A stretch of 37,681 bases of DNA from an uncultured Nitrospira sp. (GCA_902500755.1 CABVRV010000030.1:1-37681), one strand, 5' to 3'. Positions 26,055-35,025 are shown, counted from the first letter of the stretch. Translations and numbers: made by a program. The notes: a model not told the origin generated them from the sequence alone.

Positions 26055-27032
26055 ATGGATGTACTGTCTGAAGTCTTGAAAGCCGTGAAACTGGACGGCG
26101 CGGTGTTCTTTAACGGTGAATTCTCATCGCCGTGGTGTACACGTGAGCCCGACTCAAGCACCCTGGCGTCCTATTTGCCATCCGGTCTGAAACATGTCTT
26201 CATCTTCCACCTGGTCACCGAAGGACAGTGCTACTGTCAGAACGAAGAAGGCGGCCGTGCAGTGCCCCTGGAAGCAGGCGATATCGTCATCCTCCCGCAT
26301 GGAAATGCCCACCTCATGGGCAACGGCCCTTCTGTCACGCCCATCGACAGCGCGCCGCACCTGAAGCAGGTCTTTGCTGAAGGCCGTATCCTGTCCCAGT
26401 TGGGAGGCGGAGGAGAGACCACGAAACTGGTGTGCGGGTACCTGACCTGCGACCCACAACTCGGCCAAGTGTTCTTGGCTGGGCTGCCATCGATCGTCAA
26501 AGTGCACATTCGAGATAACCCGTCTGGACAGTGGCTGGAGGATACCTTCCGCTATTCGGTCGATCACGCGGAGGCCTCCGGCCCAGGCGGCGCCGCGGTC
26601 ATCGCAAAATTATCAGAGGCATTGTTCGTAGAAACGTTGCGGCGGTACATCGCGAACTTGCCGCCGTCACAAACAGGTTGGCTCGCCGGTGTGCGAGATC
26701 CGGACGTCGGAAAGGCATTGGCTCTCTTGCACAGGCAGCCCTCACACCCCTGGACGATCGCGGCGTTGGCCAATGAGGTTGGCCTATCCCGTTCAGCGTT
26801 AGCCGAGCGATTTCGCCGTTACCTCTCAGATACGCCGATGGGGTACTTGACGCGCTGGAGACTGCAGCTCGCCGCTCAAGTGCTGACGTCCACGTCCAAG
26901 AGCGTGGCCGAAGTGGCGGGCGAGGTGGGATATGAGTCCGAGCCTTCCTTTAATCGCGCCTTCAAGCGGGAGTTCGGAGTCCCTCCGGCTCGGTTCCGCA
27001 CCCAGACAAGATCCCTTCAACGTAGGAATTGA
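26055..27032 (+). CDS. AraC-family regulator with N-terminal cupin
   Basis: The 325-aa protein has a cupin-type sensor domain (about residues 15-190, with GDIVILPHGNAH) and a C-terminal AraC DNA-binding domain with two HTHs: WTIAALANEVGLSRSALAER and SVAEVAGEVGYESEPSFNRA, followed by FKREFGVPPARFR. This is the cupin_6/AraC arrangement of many small-molecule-responsive regulators. The ligand is unknown. It probably regulates itself and the divergent methyltransferase gene. GGAG precedes the ATG. Confidence 0.93.
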   Translation: MDVLSEVLKAVKLDGAVFFNGEFSSPWCTREPDSSTLASYLPSGLKHVFIFHLVTEGQCYCQNEEGGRAVPLEAGDIVILPHGNAHLMGNGPSVTPIDSAPHLKQVFAEGRILSQLGGGGETTKLVCGYLTCDPQLGQVFLAGLPSIVKVHIRDNPSGQWLEDTFRYSVDHAEASGPGGAAVIAKLSEALFVETLRRYIANLPPSQTGWLAGVRDPDVGKALALLHRQPSHPWTIAALANEVGLSRSALAERFRRYLSDTPMGYLTRWRLQLAAQVLTSTSKSVAEVAGEVGYESEPSFNRAFKREFGVPPARFRTQTRSLQRRN

Positions 27033-27042
27033 TCGAGGTGAG

Positions 27043-27363
27043 ATGGAAACCGGACAAGACATTACGGTAACCGAGCTTCGGCTCAGCTATCGCTACATCA
27101 AAGAGCATCCCTGGGTCGTGACCGCCGTCAATGGCTTTCTCTCTGCCTACTTCATGGAGCAGCCCGGCTTTCGCGTGCAACGACATTTTGATGAGTTGCA
27201 ATCCGGCATGCATGTGTGGATTTGTGAAGTGCCGAATACGATGAAGATGACAACGTTGCTGCGAAGGCTGCAAGCGGACATCCCACCCTGCCGGCACCAT
27301 CAAACCACAACCGAATCGACACATCGTTCCCAATACCTTATCGATTCACTCGAGCCGAACTAA
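27043..27363 (+). CDS. Small protein of unknown function
   Basis: A 106-aa ORF starting 10 bp after the AraC-family stop; GAGGTG lies just upstream of the ATG. A longer frame from 26932 would overlap the regulator gene and is not preferred. The product (ELRLSYRYIKEHPWVVTAVN, then FDELQSGMHVWICEVPNTMK) has no signal peptide or clear membrane segment. I recognise no family. Position suggests co-transcription with the regulator. Confidence 0.55.
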   Translation: METGQDITVTELRLSYRYIKEHPWVVTAVNGFLSAYFMEQPGFRVQRHFDELQSGMHVWICEVPNTMKMTTLLRRLQADIPPCRHHQTTTESTHRSQYLIDSLEPN

Positions 27364-27424
27364 TAGCTACGCGCGTCGGCTCGCAACATTTCTCAAAGCA
27401 AGTGCCCGACCCCCGATGATGGAG

Positions 27425-27430
27425 TATAAT
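27425..27430 (+). promoter_or_regulatory. Consensus -10 box; transcript may be leaderless
   Basis: TATAAT ends 8 bases before the ATG at 27439. Transcription usually starts about 7 bases after the -10, so the mRNA would begin at or next to the start codon, and no ribosome-binding site is visible. The -35 is poor. Confidence 0.4.
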
Positions 27431-27438
27431 GCGCTATC

Positions 27439-28527
27439 ATGAAGCGTGTGCTTGTGCTCGGGGCCGGCAAGATCGGTTCGTTGATTGTCTGCCTACTCAA
27501 TCAATCCAGCCGCTACGAGGTTCATCTAGGCGATATGACCCTCGATGCGTCCAAGCATTTGGTCGAAGATCTCGGCTTGGAACGGGTCACTCCCTGCCTG
27601 CTCGATGTGCGACATCCAGATGCCGTCAGCACCTATCTATCCGCCCATCAGTTTGATGCGATTTTTTCGAGTCTTCCCTATTTTTGCAATCCCACGGTCG
27701 CCGGTCTGGCGTTGACCCATCACTTGCATTATTTCGACCTGACGGAAGACGTCGAGGTCACGAACCAGATCAAAGTGTTGAGCACAGGGGCGACCCATGC
27801 CTTTATGCCGCAATGTGGGCTGGCGCCAGGCTTCATTAGTATCGTGGCGCATGAGCTCATGACCCATTTTGAAACGCTCGATACGGTTAAAATGCGTGTG
27901 GGTGCGCTACCAGTGCACCCCAGCAACGCTCTCAAGTATTCGCTCACCTGGTCGACGGACGGACTGATCAACGAATACGGCAATGTCTGTTACGGCATCG
28001 AAGGGGGCGAGAAGGTCCCCCTCCAGCCGCTTGAAGGATATGAGACCCTGGAACTGGATGGACTCCTGTATGAAGCCTTCAATACGTCAGGAGGGTTGGG
28101 CACGTTGGCCGATAGTTATGCCGGAAAAGTCAGAACCATGAACTACAAGACGCTCCGCTATCCCGGCCACTGCGAGAAAATTCACTTGCTCATGAAAGAC
28201 CTCAAGCTGAATGAAGATCGCGAAACGCTCAAGCGCGTGCTCGAGCGGGCGATTCCTCAAACCTTGCAGGACGTCGTCCTGATCTATGCGTCGGTCACCG
28301 GAACGAAAGGTGGCGGATTATTTGAGGAGAATTACGCGAAAAAGATTTACCCTCAATGTATCAAGGGTAAACTATGGTCGGCCATTCAAGTGACGACTGC
28401 TTCCAGCGCCTGCTGTGTCATGGACCTTGTCTTGAAGAACCCTGCGCAGTACCATGGATTTGTGACACAGGAATCGATCCCATTGCAGACCTTTTTGGAC
28501 AATGATTTAGGAGCCTCGTTCAGATGA
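27439..28527 (+). CDS. Lysine 6-dehydrogenase-like / saccharopine dehydrogenase-family enzyme
   Basis: The 362-aa protein begins with the NAD(P)-binding motif [11 protein letters not shown]. It resembles lysine 6-dehydrogenase of Geobacillus over its length, including [34 protein letters not shown], the DGLINEY segment, [18 protein letters not shown] and [14 protein letters not shown]. That enzyme oxidises L-lysine with NAD+ and ammonia release to aminoadipate semialdehyde (cyclising to piperideine carboxylate). Saccharopine dehydrogenase activity is the alternative; no lysine-ketoglutarate reductase gene is adjacent. The stop overlaps the next start (ATGA), an antiquitin-type dehydrogenase that would take this product, which supports the assignment. 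Confidence 0.85.
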   Translation: MKRVLVLGAGKIGSLIVCLLNQSSRYEVHLGDMTLDASKHLVEDLGLERVTPCLLDVRHPDAVSTYLSAHQFDAIFSSLPYFCNPTVAGLALTHHLHYFDLTEDVEVTNQIKVLSTGATHAFMPQCGLAPGFISIVAHELMTHFETLDTVKMRVGALPVHPSNALKYSLTWSTDGLINEYGNVCYGIEGGEKVPLQPLEGYETLELDGLLYEAFNTSGGLGTLADSYAGKVRTMNYKTLRYPGHCEKIHLLMKDLKLNEDRETLKRVLERAIPQTLQDVVLIYASVTGTKGGGLFEENYAKKIYPQCIKGKLWSAIQVTTASSACCVMDLVLKNPAQYHGFVTQESIPLQTFLDNDLGASFR

Positions 28528-30056
28528 GCACCATTCATACAGCCGTCCTACGTGATCTGAGCATTCAAGCCGTGAATTCCGGAGGAAGTACCGGCAGCAC
28601 GTGGTGGTCCGGACGAAATGATGGATCTCTCATCTCTTCGATCAACCCTTCCACTGGGGAACAAATCGCGGGGGTCTATCCATGTTCATCAGATGATTAT
28701 CAGCGGATTATGAAGGAATCAGTGGAGGCGTTCCGCACTTGGCGCATGGTCCCGGCCCCAAAGCGAGGTGAGATCGTTCGGCTCATCGGCCAAGCCTTGC
28801 GTGAGAAGAAAGATCAGTTGGGAACGTTGGTGTCCCTGGAGGTCGGCAAGATCAAGGCGGAGGGAGACGGAGAAGTGCAGGAGATGATCGATATGGCTGA
28901 TTTTGCCGTCGGCCAGTCACGGATGCTCTACGGTGTGACGATGCAATCGGAACGGCCGGCCCACCGGATGAGTGAACAGTGGCATCCATTGGGCCCGGTG
29001 GGTGTCATCACGGCGTTCAATTTTCCCGTTGCCGTGTGGGCCTGGAACGCCTTCGTGGCCGCCATTGCCGGTGATACCGTCATTTGGAAACCGTCGCCCA
29101 AGGCGCCGCTCTGCGCCATTGCGGTCCAACAGATTTGCAATCGAGTGATGCAGCAACAGGGGTTTCCAGGAATTTTTTCACTCTTCATCACCGATCAAGC
29201 GGCGCTCGCAGAGCAGATGGTGCAAGATGAGCGATTGCCTCTCATTTCCTTCACCGGATCGGTTCCGGTGGGCCGTCGGGTTGCCGCCACGGTGAGCCAG
29301 CGATTGGGGAGAACGCTCCTCGAACTCAGCGGCAATAATGCCGTCATCGTTGATGAGACCGCTGATCTGGACATGGCGGTCCGAGCAATAGTATTCGGGT
29401 CCGTTGGGACCGCAGGCCAGCGCTGTACGACGACCAGACGACTTCTGATTCATGAGTCGCGATATGAGGAATTGGTCGGCAGACTCGTGAAGGCCTATGC
29501 CCAAGTCCATATCGGAAATCCGCTTGACCAGGACGTCCTCATGGGGCCGCTCATCGACCAGGTGGCCGTGGAGAGCTATCGCGCTGCGCTCGACGAGATC
29601 AAAAAGGAAGGTGGTGAAATTTTGTATGGTGGGCGAGTGCTGAATCGTCCAGGATATTTTGTCGAACCAACGATCGTGCGGGCCCAGAACCGATGGCCTG
29701 TCGTGCAGCGTGAAACGTTTGCGCCGATCCTGTATGTCATGCCGTTCCACACCATGGACGAAGCCATCACCATGCAGAACGATGTCCCCCAGGGCCTCTC
29801 TTCCGCGATATTTTCAAATGATGTGCGTCATGGTGAGCAATTCGTGTCTGCGGCGGGCAGTGATTGCGGCATCGCCAACGTCAACATTGGAACATCCGGC
29901 GCTGAGATCGGGGGCGCCTTCGGTGGCGAAAAGGAGACAGGCGGAGGTCGTGAAGCAGGATCCGATTCCTGGAAAGCCTACATGCGCCGCCAAACCAATA
30001 CGGTCAATTGGGGAAGAGAATTGCCCCTTGCCCAAGGCATCAAGTTCGGATCTTGA
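28524..30056 (+). CDS. amaB: Alpha-aminoadipic semialdehyde dehydrogenase (ALDH7/antiquitin type)
   Basis: NAD-dependent aldehyde dehydrogenase, 510 aa. Catalytic residues are N166 ([11 protein letters not shown]), E267 (LLELSGNN) and nucleophile C301 ([12 protein letters not shown]). The [13 protein letters not shown] and [20 protein letters not shown] segments and the C-terminal [14 protein letters not shown] are hallmarks of the ALDH7/antiquitin family, whose members oxidise aminoadipate semialdehyde to 2-aminoadipate in lysine breakdown. It is coupled to the lysine 6-dehydrogenase-like gene by a 4-bp overlap, and the DUF1338-like gene follows 11 bp downstream. Confidence 0.93.
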   Translation: MSTIHTAVLRDLSIQAVNSGGSTGSTWWSGRNDGSLISSINPSTGEQIAGVYPCSSDDYQRIMKESVEAFRTWRMVPAPKRGEIVRLIGQALREKKDQLGTLVSLEVGKIKAEGDGEVQEMIDMADFAVGQSRMLYGVTMQSERPAHRMSEQWHPLGPVGVITAFNFPVAVWAWNAFVAAIAGDTVIWKPSPKAPLCAIAVQQICNRVMQQQGFPGIFSLFITDQAALAEQMVQDERLPLISFTGSVPVGRRVAATVSQRLGRTLLELSGNNAVIVDETADLDMAVRAIVFGSVGTAGQRCTTTRRLLIHESRYEELVGRLVKAYAQVHIGNPLDQDVLMGPLIDQVAVESYRAALDEIKKEGGEILYGGRVLNRPGYFVEPTIVRAQNRWPVVQRETFAPILYVMPFHTMDEAITMQNDVPQGLSSAIFSNDVRHGEQFVSAAGSDCGIANVNIGTSGAEIGGAFGGEKETGGGREAGSDSWKAYMRRQTNTVNWGRELPLAQGIKFGS

Positions 30057-30067
30057 AGGGGACGACT

Positions 30068-30664
30068 ATGGATCAAGCGCAAGCGCTGGATGATCTTCTG
30101 GACCGAATGGTCGCTGATTATGTCGAGCACAACCGGGCCGCCGGTGTCCTCAAGGCGATGCTCGATGAGTCTGGTGTGGGATTCTCGCCGGTCATGGACC
30201 ATGTGACGATTCGTACGCTGGATATCGACCGTGGAGCCGAACCGTTCGTGACACGAGGCTACGCGTACGATGAAACCCTTCAATACGACGACTGGTATGC
30301 CAAGGTCTATCGCAAGGTCGGCTACCCTGCCCTCTTCGTCGATCAAGCGTATCCCGATGAACGAGGGAAAACCAGTATCATTCCAGGGTGGGTGAATAAG
30401 TTCGGTGACCAGGTCTTCCATCACGTCGCTGTTCGGGTCGAAGATATCGAACACGCTGTCGCGCGGCTGCAGGAAAAGGGGGTGGTATTTGCCGGGAAAA
30501 TCGTAGGAGCTTCCGGCGGGTCGCTCAGGCAGATTTTCTCAGCGCCGGAAACGATCGACGGGCAGCCGTTCTCCGTTTTGGAGCTGGCCGAACGACACCG
30601 AGGCTATCAAGGGTTCCTACCGCCTCAGGCCGACAGCCTTATGAAATCCTCTACCGGCCGTTAG
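30068..30664 (+). CDS. Short DUF1338/HglS-like VOC protein, candidate 2-oxoadipate dioxygenase/decarboxylase
   Basis: The 198-aa protein starts at the ATG at 30068 after AAGGGG. The pattern RMVADYVEHN, VMDHVTIRTLD, YPALFVDQAY, FHHVAVRVEDIEHAV and SVLELAERHRGYQGF resembles DUF1338. This family includes HglS of Pseudomonas putida, an Fe(II) enzyme converting 2-oxoadipate to D-2-hydroxyglutarate. Candidate metal ligands are H45, H119 and E172. R49, four residues after H45, matches the spacing I recall for the HglS substrate arginine (H70/R74). It is far shorter than HglS (about 460 aa), so function rests mainly on motifs and on being third in a lysine operon. A generic glyoxalase-like role remains possible. 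Confidence 0.6.
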   Translation: MDQAQALDDLLDRMVADYVEHNRAAGVLKAMLDESGVGFSPVMDHVTIRTLDIDRGAEPFVTRGYAYDETLQYDDWYAKVYRKVGYPALFVDQAYPDERGKTSIIPGWVNKFGDQVFHHVAVRVEDIEHAVARLQEKGVVFAGKIVGASGGSLRQIFSAPETIDGQPFSVLELAERHRGYQGFLPPQADSLMKSSTGR

Positions 30665-30683
30665 ACGACCTGCTGTGTTTGAT

Positions 30684-30953
30684 CTATCGACTTTCCTCTT
30701 GAACTCCGAGTTCTTGAGCAACGAAGCTTCTAACCCTCATGAACCGTCGTATACCGAGGCCGACGCACCCCGCTCCCACCGCTAACGACAACCCACCCAA
30801 CGCCTGGATGTATGGATAATCCACCCACCACACAGCCGGAACGCCCACAATCACAAAGCCCAGCGCAGTTCTGATATAAGCCAGCAGCGTCCGCTCGTTA
30901 GCTAATTCGGTTCGCTGGCGGGCTAACCGATCTCGAATCTGTGTGTCCACCAT
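30684..30953 (-). CDS. DUF202 (YidH-like) membrane protein
   Basis: The 89-aa protein contains the family's RTELANERTLLAYIRTALGF motif, with hydrophobic stretches at FVIVGVPAVWWVDYPYIQAL and LSLAVGAGCVGLGI. These are probably two to three membrane helices. The function of DUF202 is not established. It is convergent with the HglS-like gene (19-bp gap) and lies 40 bp downstream of prfC. Confidence 0.88.
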   Translation of the reverse strand: MVDTQIRDRLARQRTELANERTLLAYIRTALGFVIVGVPAVWWVDYPYIQALGGLSLAVGAGCVGLGIRRFMRVRSFVAQELGVQEESR

Positions 30954-30993
30954 TTCTCAAGCGGAAAGCGCCGCAACCTATCTCCTGATCACA

Positions 30994-32598
30994 CTACCCC
31001 ATGTCCCGCAGGACATGATCGGGGTTTCGATCACGGGCGATGGTCTTCATCAGCTGATCACCAAAGAGGACGACAATCCGATCGCGATGGTCCTTCACGA
31101 TCATCGAGGCTGACGGAGATTTGAACGTCGAAGGATCTCCCTCCAACCATGCGCTACAGGTAAACGGTAGCGCATCCAAGATCGTGTCGACACGATACTC
31201 CTGGCGGAGCCGATACTGCAGCACTTCAAACTGAAGGCGACCCACCGCAGCGATCAAGGCTTCCTGATCGGTGAGGCTTCGCATGATCTGAACCGTTCCC
31301 TCCTGCGCCATCTGGGATAAGCCTTTGTCGAAGGCTTTGCGTTTGCCGACATCCGTCGGCCTCAGTCGAGCAAAGATTTCCGGTTGGAATTGTGGAAGCG
31401 GTTTAAAATTGAAGCCTCCCGTCACGGACACCGTGTCACCGATAGCAAATACGCCGGGATTAATGATTCCGACGATATCACCAGGGTAGGCCTCTTCGAC
31501 CGTGCTCCGCTCCTGCGCCACCAGACTATGCGGCCTCGCCAATCGAATATCGCGATTCAGTCGGTGATGCTTCACGACCAAATCCCGTTCAAAGCGGCCT
31601 GAGCAGATCCGAAGAAATGCGGTGCTGTCACGATGCTTGGGGTTCATATTGGCTTGAAGCTTAAAGACATAGGCACTGAACGGCATGTCGATGGGATCGA
31701 TGGACAGCTCAGTTCCATCATCGCCGTCAGCCGGTCTGGATCCCGGGCTTGGCGCCAAATCGACGAACGCATCGAGGAAGCTTTCAACTCCGAAGTTTGT
31801 AAGAGCCGAGGCAAAAAAGACGGGAGTGACTTCACCCTGAAGAAACTGCTCGCGAGTGAAGGTATTTCCGGCGATCTCCAGCAATTCCAAATCGTGCAGA
31901 ACTTCCGCCATGGTCTCCTGTGACACGCGACCGGTTGAGTTGAGCTCAGCCAACGCCACCCGCTCCGTCTCCACCTTCGTCGCCCCGCCATGCATGGTCC
32001 TGCTGAAGAGCTGCACCTGGTTATCGGCACGGGTCACAATACCCACGAAATCACTCCCGGACCCGATTGGCCAGTTGATGGCGCTTGCGTGAATATCCAA
32101 CGCCCGCTCCACCTCGGTCATCAAGTCGAGGGGTGGACGACCCGGAAGATCCATCTTATTGATCAAGGTCAGGACTGGAATCCGACGCAGGCGACACACG
32201 GCAAACAGTTTGCGCGTCTGTGTTTCCACGCCCTTGGCGGCATCGATGACCATGATGGCGCTGTCGGCCGCGGTCAGCGTGCGATAGGTATCTTCGGAAA
32301 AGTCTTGGTGGCCTGGAGTATCGAGCAAGTTGATGACGGCGCCTTTATATGGAAACTGCATGGCAGAGGCCGTGATCGAAATCCCACGCTCCTGTTCCAT
32401 TCCCATCCAATCCGAGGCCGTCGCCTTGCCGCCCTTGCGTCCCCGCACCATCCCGGCGGTTCGAATTAATCCAGAATAGAGAAGCAGCTTTTCAGTCAAC
32501 GTGGTTTTGCCCGCATCAGGGTGACTGATGATGGCAAACGTCCTCCGTCTGGCAAGAGCCGCGGTCAGTTCGCTCGCGAAAGTGGTGTCAGCCTTCAT
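30994..32598 (-). CDS. prfC: Peptide chain release factor 3
   Basis: GTPase that recycles RF1/RF2 after peptide release. The protein is 534 aa (E. coli 529). G-motifs are clear: SHPDAGKTTLTEK (G1), GISITASAMQFPY (G2), NLLDTPGHQDFSEDTYRTL (G3) and TLINKMDLPGRPP (G4). I chose ATG 32598; a GTG 7 codons upstream is possible and neither has a good ribosome-binding site. The hemerythrin gene lies 45 bp upstream on the same strand. Confidence 0.96.
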   Translation of the reverse strand: MKADTTFASELTAALARRRTFAIISHPDAGKTTLTEKLLLYSGLIRTAGMVRGRKGGKATASDWMGMEQERGISITASAMQFPYKGAVINLLDTPGHQDFSEDTYRTLTAADSAIMVIDAAKGVETQTRKLFAVCRLRRIPVLTLINKMDLPGRPPLDLMTEVERALDIHASAINWPIGSGSDFVGIVTRADNQVQLFSRTMHGGATKVETERVALAELNSTGRVSQETMAEVLHDLELLEIAGNTFTREQFLQGEVTPVFFASALTNFGVESFLDAFVDLAPSPGSRPADGDDGTELSIDPIDMPFSAYVFKLQANMNPKHRDSTAFLRICSGRFERDLVVKHHRLNRDIRLARPHSLVAQERSTVEEAYPGDIVGIINPGVFAIGDTVSVTGGFNFKPLPQFQPEIFARLRPTDVGKRKAFDKGLSQMAQEGTVQIMRSLTDQEALIAAVGRLQFEVLQYRLRQEYRVDTILDALPFTCSAWLEGDPSTFKSPSASMIVKDHRDRIVVLFGDQLMKTIARDRNPDHVLRDMG

Positions 32599-32643
32599 GA
32601 TGAAAACGCAGCATAGCACATTTGTGCCGGCAGAAAAGATTCT

Positions 32644-33165
32644 TCATGAGGAAGGCCGGTCTCCAACGTATTCATATCCAGCTCGATCCAACGCACGACG
32701 GACGGCGCCAAGCACCGCCGGCGTGTCGACATGTGGCAGGACTGACAGGCTCGGGGCAGTACGGAGTTTACCCAGCAGCAACTCAATCTCACCACCGGCC
32801 AATTTGTCGCAGGTCTCGTAGAGCCCCTCTGGTCCCTCCTCGACCAGGTTATGTGCGTCCAAAATCTTTCGTAGCGTGACAATAAGACTTGGAGTCGGAG
32901 TCGGCATGAGCAACGCCGCGATCGCGCCATGATCGAGTCGGAGCTTCACGGCAAGCGGAAGTGGCTCGCCTCCAGTCCATCGTTGAACCGCCGGTATCAG
33001 GATCTTTTCTTCCATCCCGATGTGGCGGAGAAGTCCTGCTCGAAATTGATCATAGACCCCCTGGTCCACCCGGCCCACGCGCGCAACGGCTCGTTGAAGT
33101 ACATTCTCCAATCTACGGTGGTCCTCTGCAAGAAAGTGCGTGAGTGGCCCGAAAGAATCGTTCAT
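32644..33165 (-). CDS. Hemerythrin HHE-domain protein
   Basis: The 173-aa protein has the di-iron hemerythrin ligand pattern: H16 (AEDHRRLE), H48 and E52 (LLRHIGMEEKIL), H79 (RLDHGAIAA), and H105 with E109 (DAHNLVEEG). Such domains bind oxygen, NO or iron, or repair iron-sulfur clusters (RIC/YtfE-like), but the role here is not clear. The C-terminal 60 residues (LPHVDTPAVLGAVRRALDRA) lie outside the usual domain. It is upstream of prfC, possibly co-transcribed. Confidence 0.87.
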   Translation of the reverse strand: MNDSFGPLTHFLAEDHRRLENVLQRAVARVGRVDQGVYDQFRAGLLRHIGMEEKILIPAVQRWTGGEPLPLAVKLRLDHGAIAALLMPTPTPSLIVTLRKILDAHNLVEEGPEGLYETCDKLAGGEIELLLGKLRTAPSLSVLPHVDTPAVLGAVRRALDRAGYEYVGDRPSS

Positions 33166-33267
33166 TGGTTCCGGTCGGTGATTGAAGTGTGTCGCTCTGG
33201 AGACGACAATCAGCCAAGCGCCGGGAGAGCAAGAATACAGGCCGATGGGGTGAACAGTCTAGAACCT

Positions 33268-33468
33268 TCAGCGCCAGACAACTTGTGCGCACACCATCAA
33301 CGCACTGAGAAAGAAGATTCCCAACGCACCCAAGAAAGAAACGGCAAGTGAAAAAGGCCCATAGGGTTGAAACTGTGGACGTCGCGTGTGTGGAAACCGC
33401 ATGAGACAGAATGTCACAAACGACGCCCCTGCCCCAATTAATGACAGCAGAACTTGAGCAGAGTCCAT
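33268..33468 (-). CDS. Small two-helix membrane protein, unknown function
   Basis: A 66-aa ORF with AAGGGA before its ATG. Two hydrophobic helices (VLLSLIGAGASFVTFCLM and FSLAVSFLGALGIFFLSALM) flank a basic, proline-rich loop (RFPHTRRPQFQPYGP). I recognise no family. It begins 12 bp after the stop of the next gene upstream, so the two form a unit. Confidence 0.6.
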   Translation of the reverse strand: MDSAQVLLSLIGAGASFVTFCLMRFPHTRRPQFQPYGPFSLAVSFLGALGIFFLSALMVCAQVVWR

Positions 33469-33480
33469 ACCATCCCTTGT

Positions 33481-33789
33481 CTATATCAGGAGGTAGGTTA
33501 GACCGACACCGCCGGCTATAAGGAAGATCAACCAGCGAAGCAATCCCTCTCGCGCATCAGCTTGGGTTTTGGCGATGCGACTTCTGAGAGCAGGTCGCAT
33601 CTGTACATACGCGCTCACGAGATCTCTTGCTGCTTGTAATCCGATGTTCTGTTCCACGCGAACCAGCGTAATCGCCTCAACAACCTGACCACGCCACAGA
33701 GCCGTCACTACAGCCTGTGGGAGTGGCCCGTGCACAACGGGAGCGCCCGGTATTTCGCAAACAGCGGGCTGAACAGATGCGGGAGGCAT
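33481..33789 (-). CDS. Small protein with L7/L12 C-terminal-like motif and membrane tail
   Basis: The 102-aa reading from the ATG at 33789 is my choice; the frame stays open to a TTG at 33885 and no start has a good ribosome-binding site. The segment ALWRGQVVEAITLVRVEQNI followed by GLQAARDLVSAYVQM resembles the ribosomal L7/L12 C-terminal fold (helix, G-L-x-x-A-x-D). It ends with a hydrophobic helix RWLIFLIAGGVGLTYLLI, a likely tail anchor. Function unknown. It is divergent from the YD-repeat gene. Confidence 0.6.
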   Translation of the reverse strand: MPPASVQPAVCEIPGAPVVHGPLPQAVVTALWRGQVVEAITLVRVEQNIGLQAARDLVSAYVQMRPALRSRIAKTQADAREGLLRWLIFLIAGGVGLTYLLI

Positions 33790-33945
33790 GGTGTAAGCAA
33801 GCCTATCACTGATGGGTTGGTCGTCGAAGAGAAACCAAGAATTGTGCGAGAGCGGAACGATGGGCGCCCAAGAGCACCCGCTCAAAATTCGTCTCTTGCT
33901 TCATCTATGAGTCATTCAGTCGTAGAATCTCCCAGAGAGGTGTCT

Positions 33946-34794
33946 ATGATTTCTCGACTGGTCTCGGCCATACTTGTCACGATTGCCGTGAGCTCTTGGG
34001 TTACGGTTGGTGTTGCTGAAACAACCAGACTACAGCATGATCTCATTGGTCGCGTTCGGAGTGTGACGGTCAAAAAAAGCGGGTATTCAACCATAGAAAC
34101 TTACGATCGTGCCGGCCACCTCATCGATGCCGTCCTCGATCTTTCCCTCGCCGACACGGCAACGCATTCCCTCTTTCGGTACGACCACGATGGGCATCTG
34201 GAGGAAGAGCTCGCGCTGGATCCGAATGGAAGACTCATCTTTCGAAGGCGGTCCATCTATGCGCGTGATCTCGATGGACGACACACCGCGTCGGTGACGG
34301 TGTCCGATGATGGACGCTTTCAGAATGCCGAGTTCTCGCTGTACGACCAGCGAGGTCATCTCTGGGAACAATTATGGGTGAATGGTTCGACAGCCTACAA
34401 AAGTCTCTTCGACGTACGAGGGCGGCGCATTTATTCGGCGCATTACCGTAAAGGAGCGCTCCTCAACGAATTGCGACACAGGTATGACGCGCTGGGGCGA
34501 CTCCATGAACTCGTCAGTTACGATGATCATGGCATCGTTGCCGCTCGGGTGACGAACGACTACGATGATGCCGGCAGGCGTACTCGATCCACAACCCAGA
34601 CTTTTGGTGACGCACGGCTCCGGACGTGGATCACGACGTACGAGTACGATTCCATAGGCAACTGGATCAAAGAACAGACTGCCGAACAATCCTCCTCGTC
34701 CCAAACGATCACGTCTTCCACAGCCCCAATCGTGGAGGAACGCATGATCCAGTACTACGACGGCGCGGACAGCGACGTGGTTGTACTCCCCTAG
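33946..34794 (+). CDS. Secreted YD-repeat-like (RHS-related) protein
   Basis: I chose ATG 33946 because GAGGTG precedes it and a signal peptide follows (LVSAILVTIAVSSWVTVGVAE). The 282-aa product contains repeated YD-type units like those of RHS proteins, for example ETYDRAGHLIDAVL, FRYDHDGHLEEELAL, SLYDQRGHLWEQL, HRYDALGRLHELV, NDYDDAGRRTRST and YEYDSIGNWIKEQ, spaced about 20-40 residues apart. It lacks the RHS core and toxin tip and is much shorter than RHS proteins. An extracellular beta-rich structure is likely. The in-frame region upstream overlaps the opposite gene and is probably not translated. Confidence 0.75.
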   Translation: MISRLVSAILVTIAVSSWVTVGVAETTRLQHDLIGRVRSVTVKKSGYSTIETYDRAGHLIDAVLDLSLADTATHSLFRYDHDGHLEEELALDPNGRLIFRRRSIYARDLDGRHTASVTVSDDGRFQNAEFSLYDQRGHLWEQLWVNGSTAYKSLFDVRGRRIYSAHYRKGALLNELRHRYDALGRLHELVSYDDHGIVAARVTNDYDDAGRRTRSTTQTFGDARLRTWITTYEYDSIGNWIKEQTAEQSSSSQTITSSTAPIVEERMIQYYDGADSDVVVLP

Positions 34795-34870
34795 CTCGGA
34801 ATCCATTGCCGCATCTTCGATCCCTTTCGAGCCCTGTCGTGGAAATAGTCTTGATTACGAGGGAGGCATC

Positions 34871-34984
34871 ATGTCACGTATGCCAACGAGAGGGCGAAGT
34901 GTTTCAGAAGATAAACAGCACAGGGAAAGCGATGGGAGTCTCGTGAAGGCTCGTAGTCATTGCGCATTCGAAGTTGCGCGGTAA
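34871..34984 (+). CDS. Possible small protein (37 aa)
   Basis: ATG 34871 has GGGAGG at 34861-34866, a strong ribosome-binding site, and opens a 37-codon frame (MSRMPTRGRSVSEDKQHRES, then to SHCAFEVAR). The composition is hydrophilic and basic with no hydrophobic segment. There is no recognised family. It is 76 bp after the YD-repeat gene stop. It may be spurious. Confidence 0.3.
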   Translation: MSRMPTRGRSVSEDKQHRESDGSLVKARSHCAFEVAR

Positions 34985-35025
34985 AGCCTAGCAATCTCTC
35001 GCCGGCGTATCACTAAGGACGTGCC

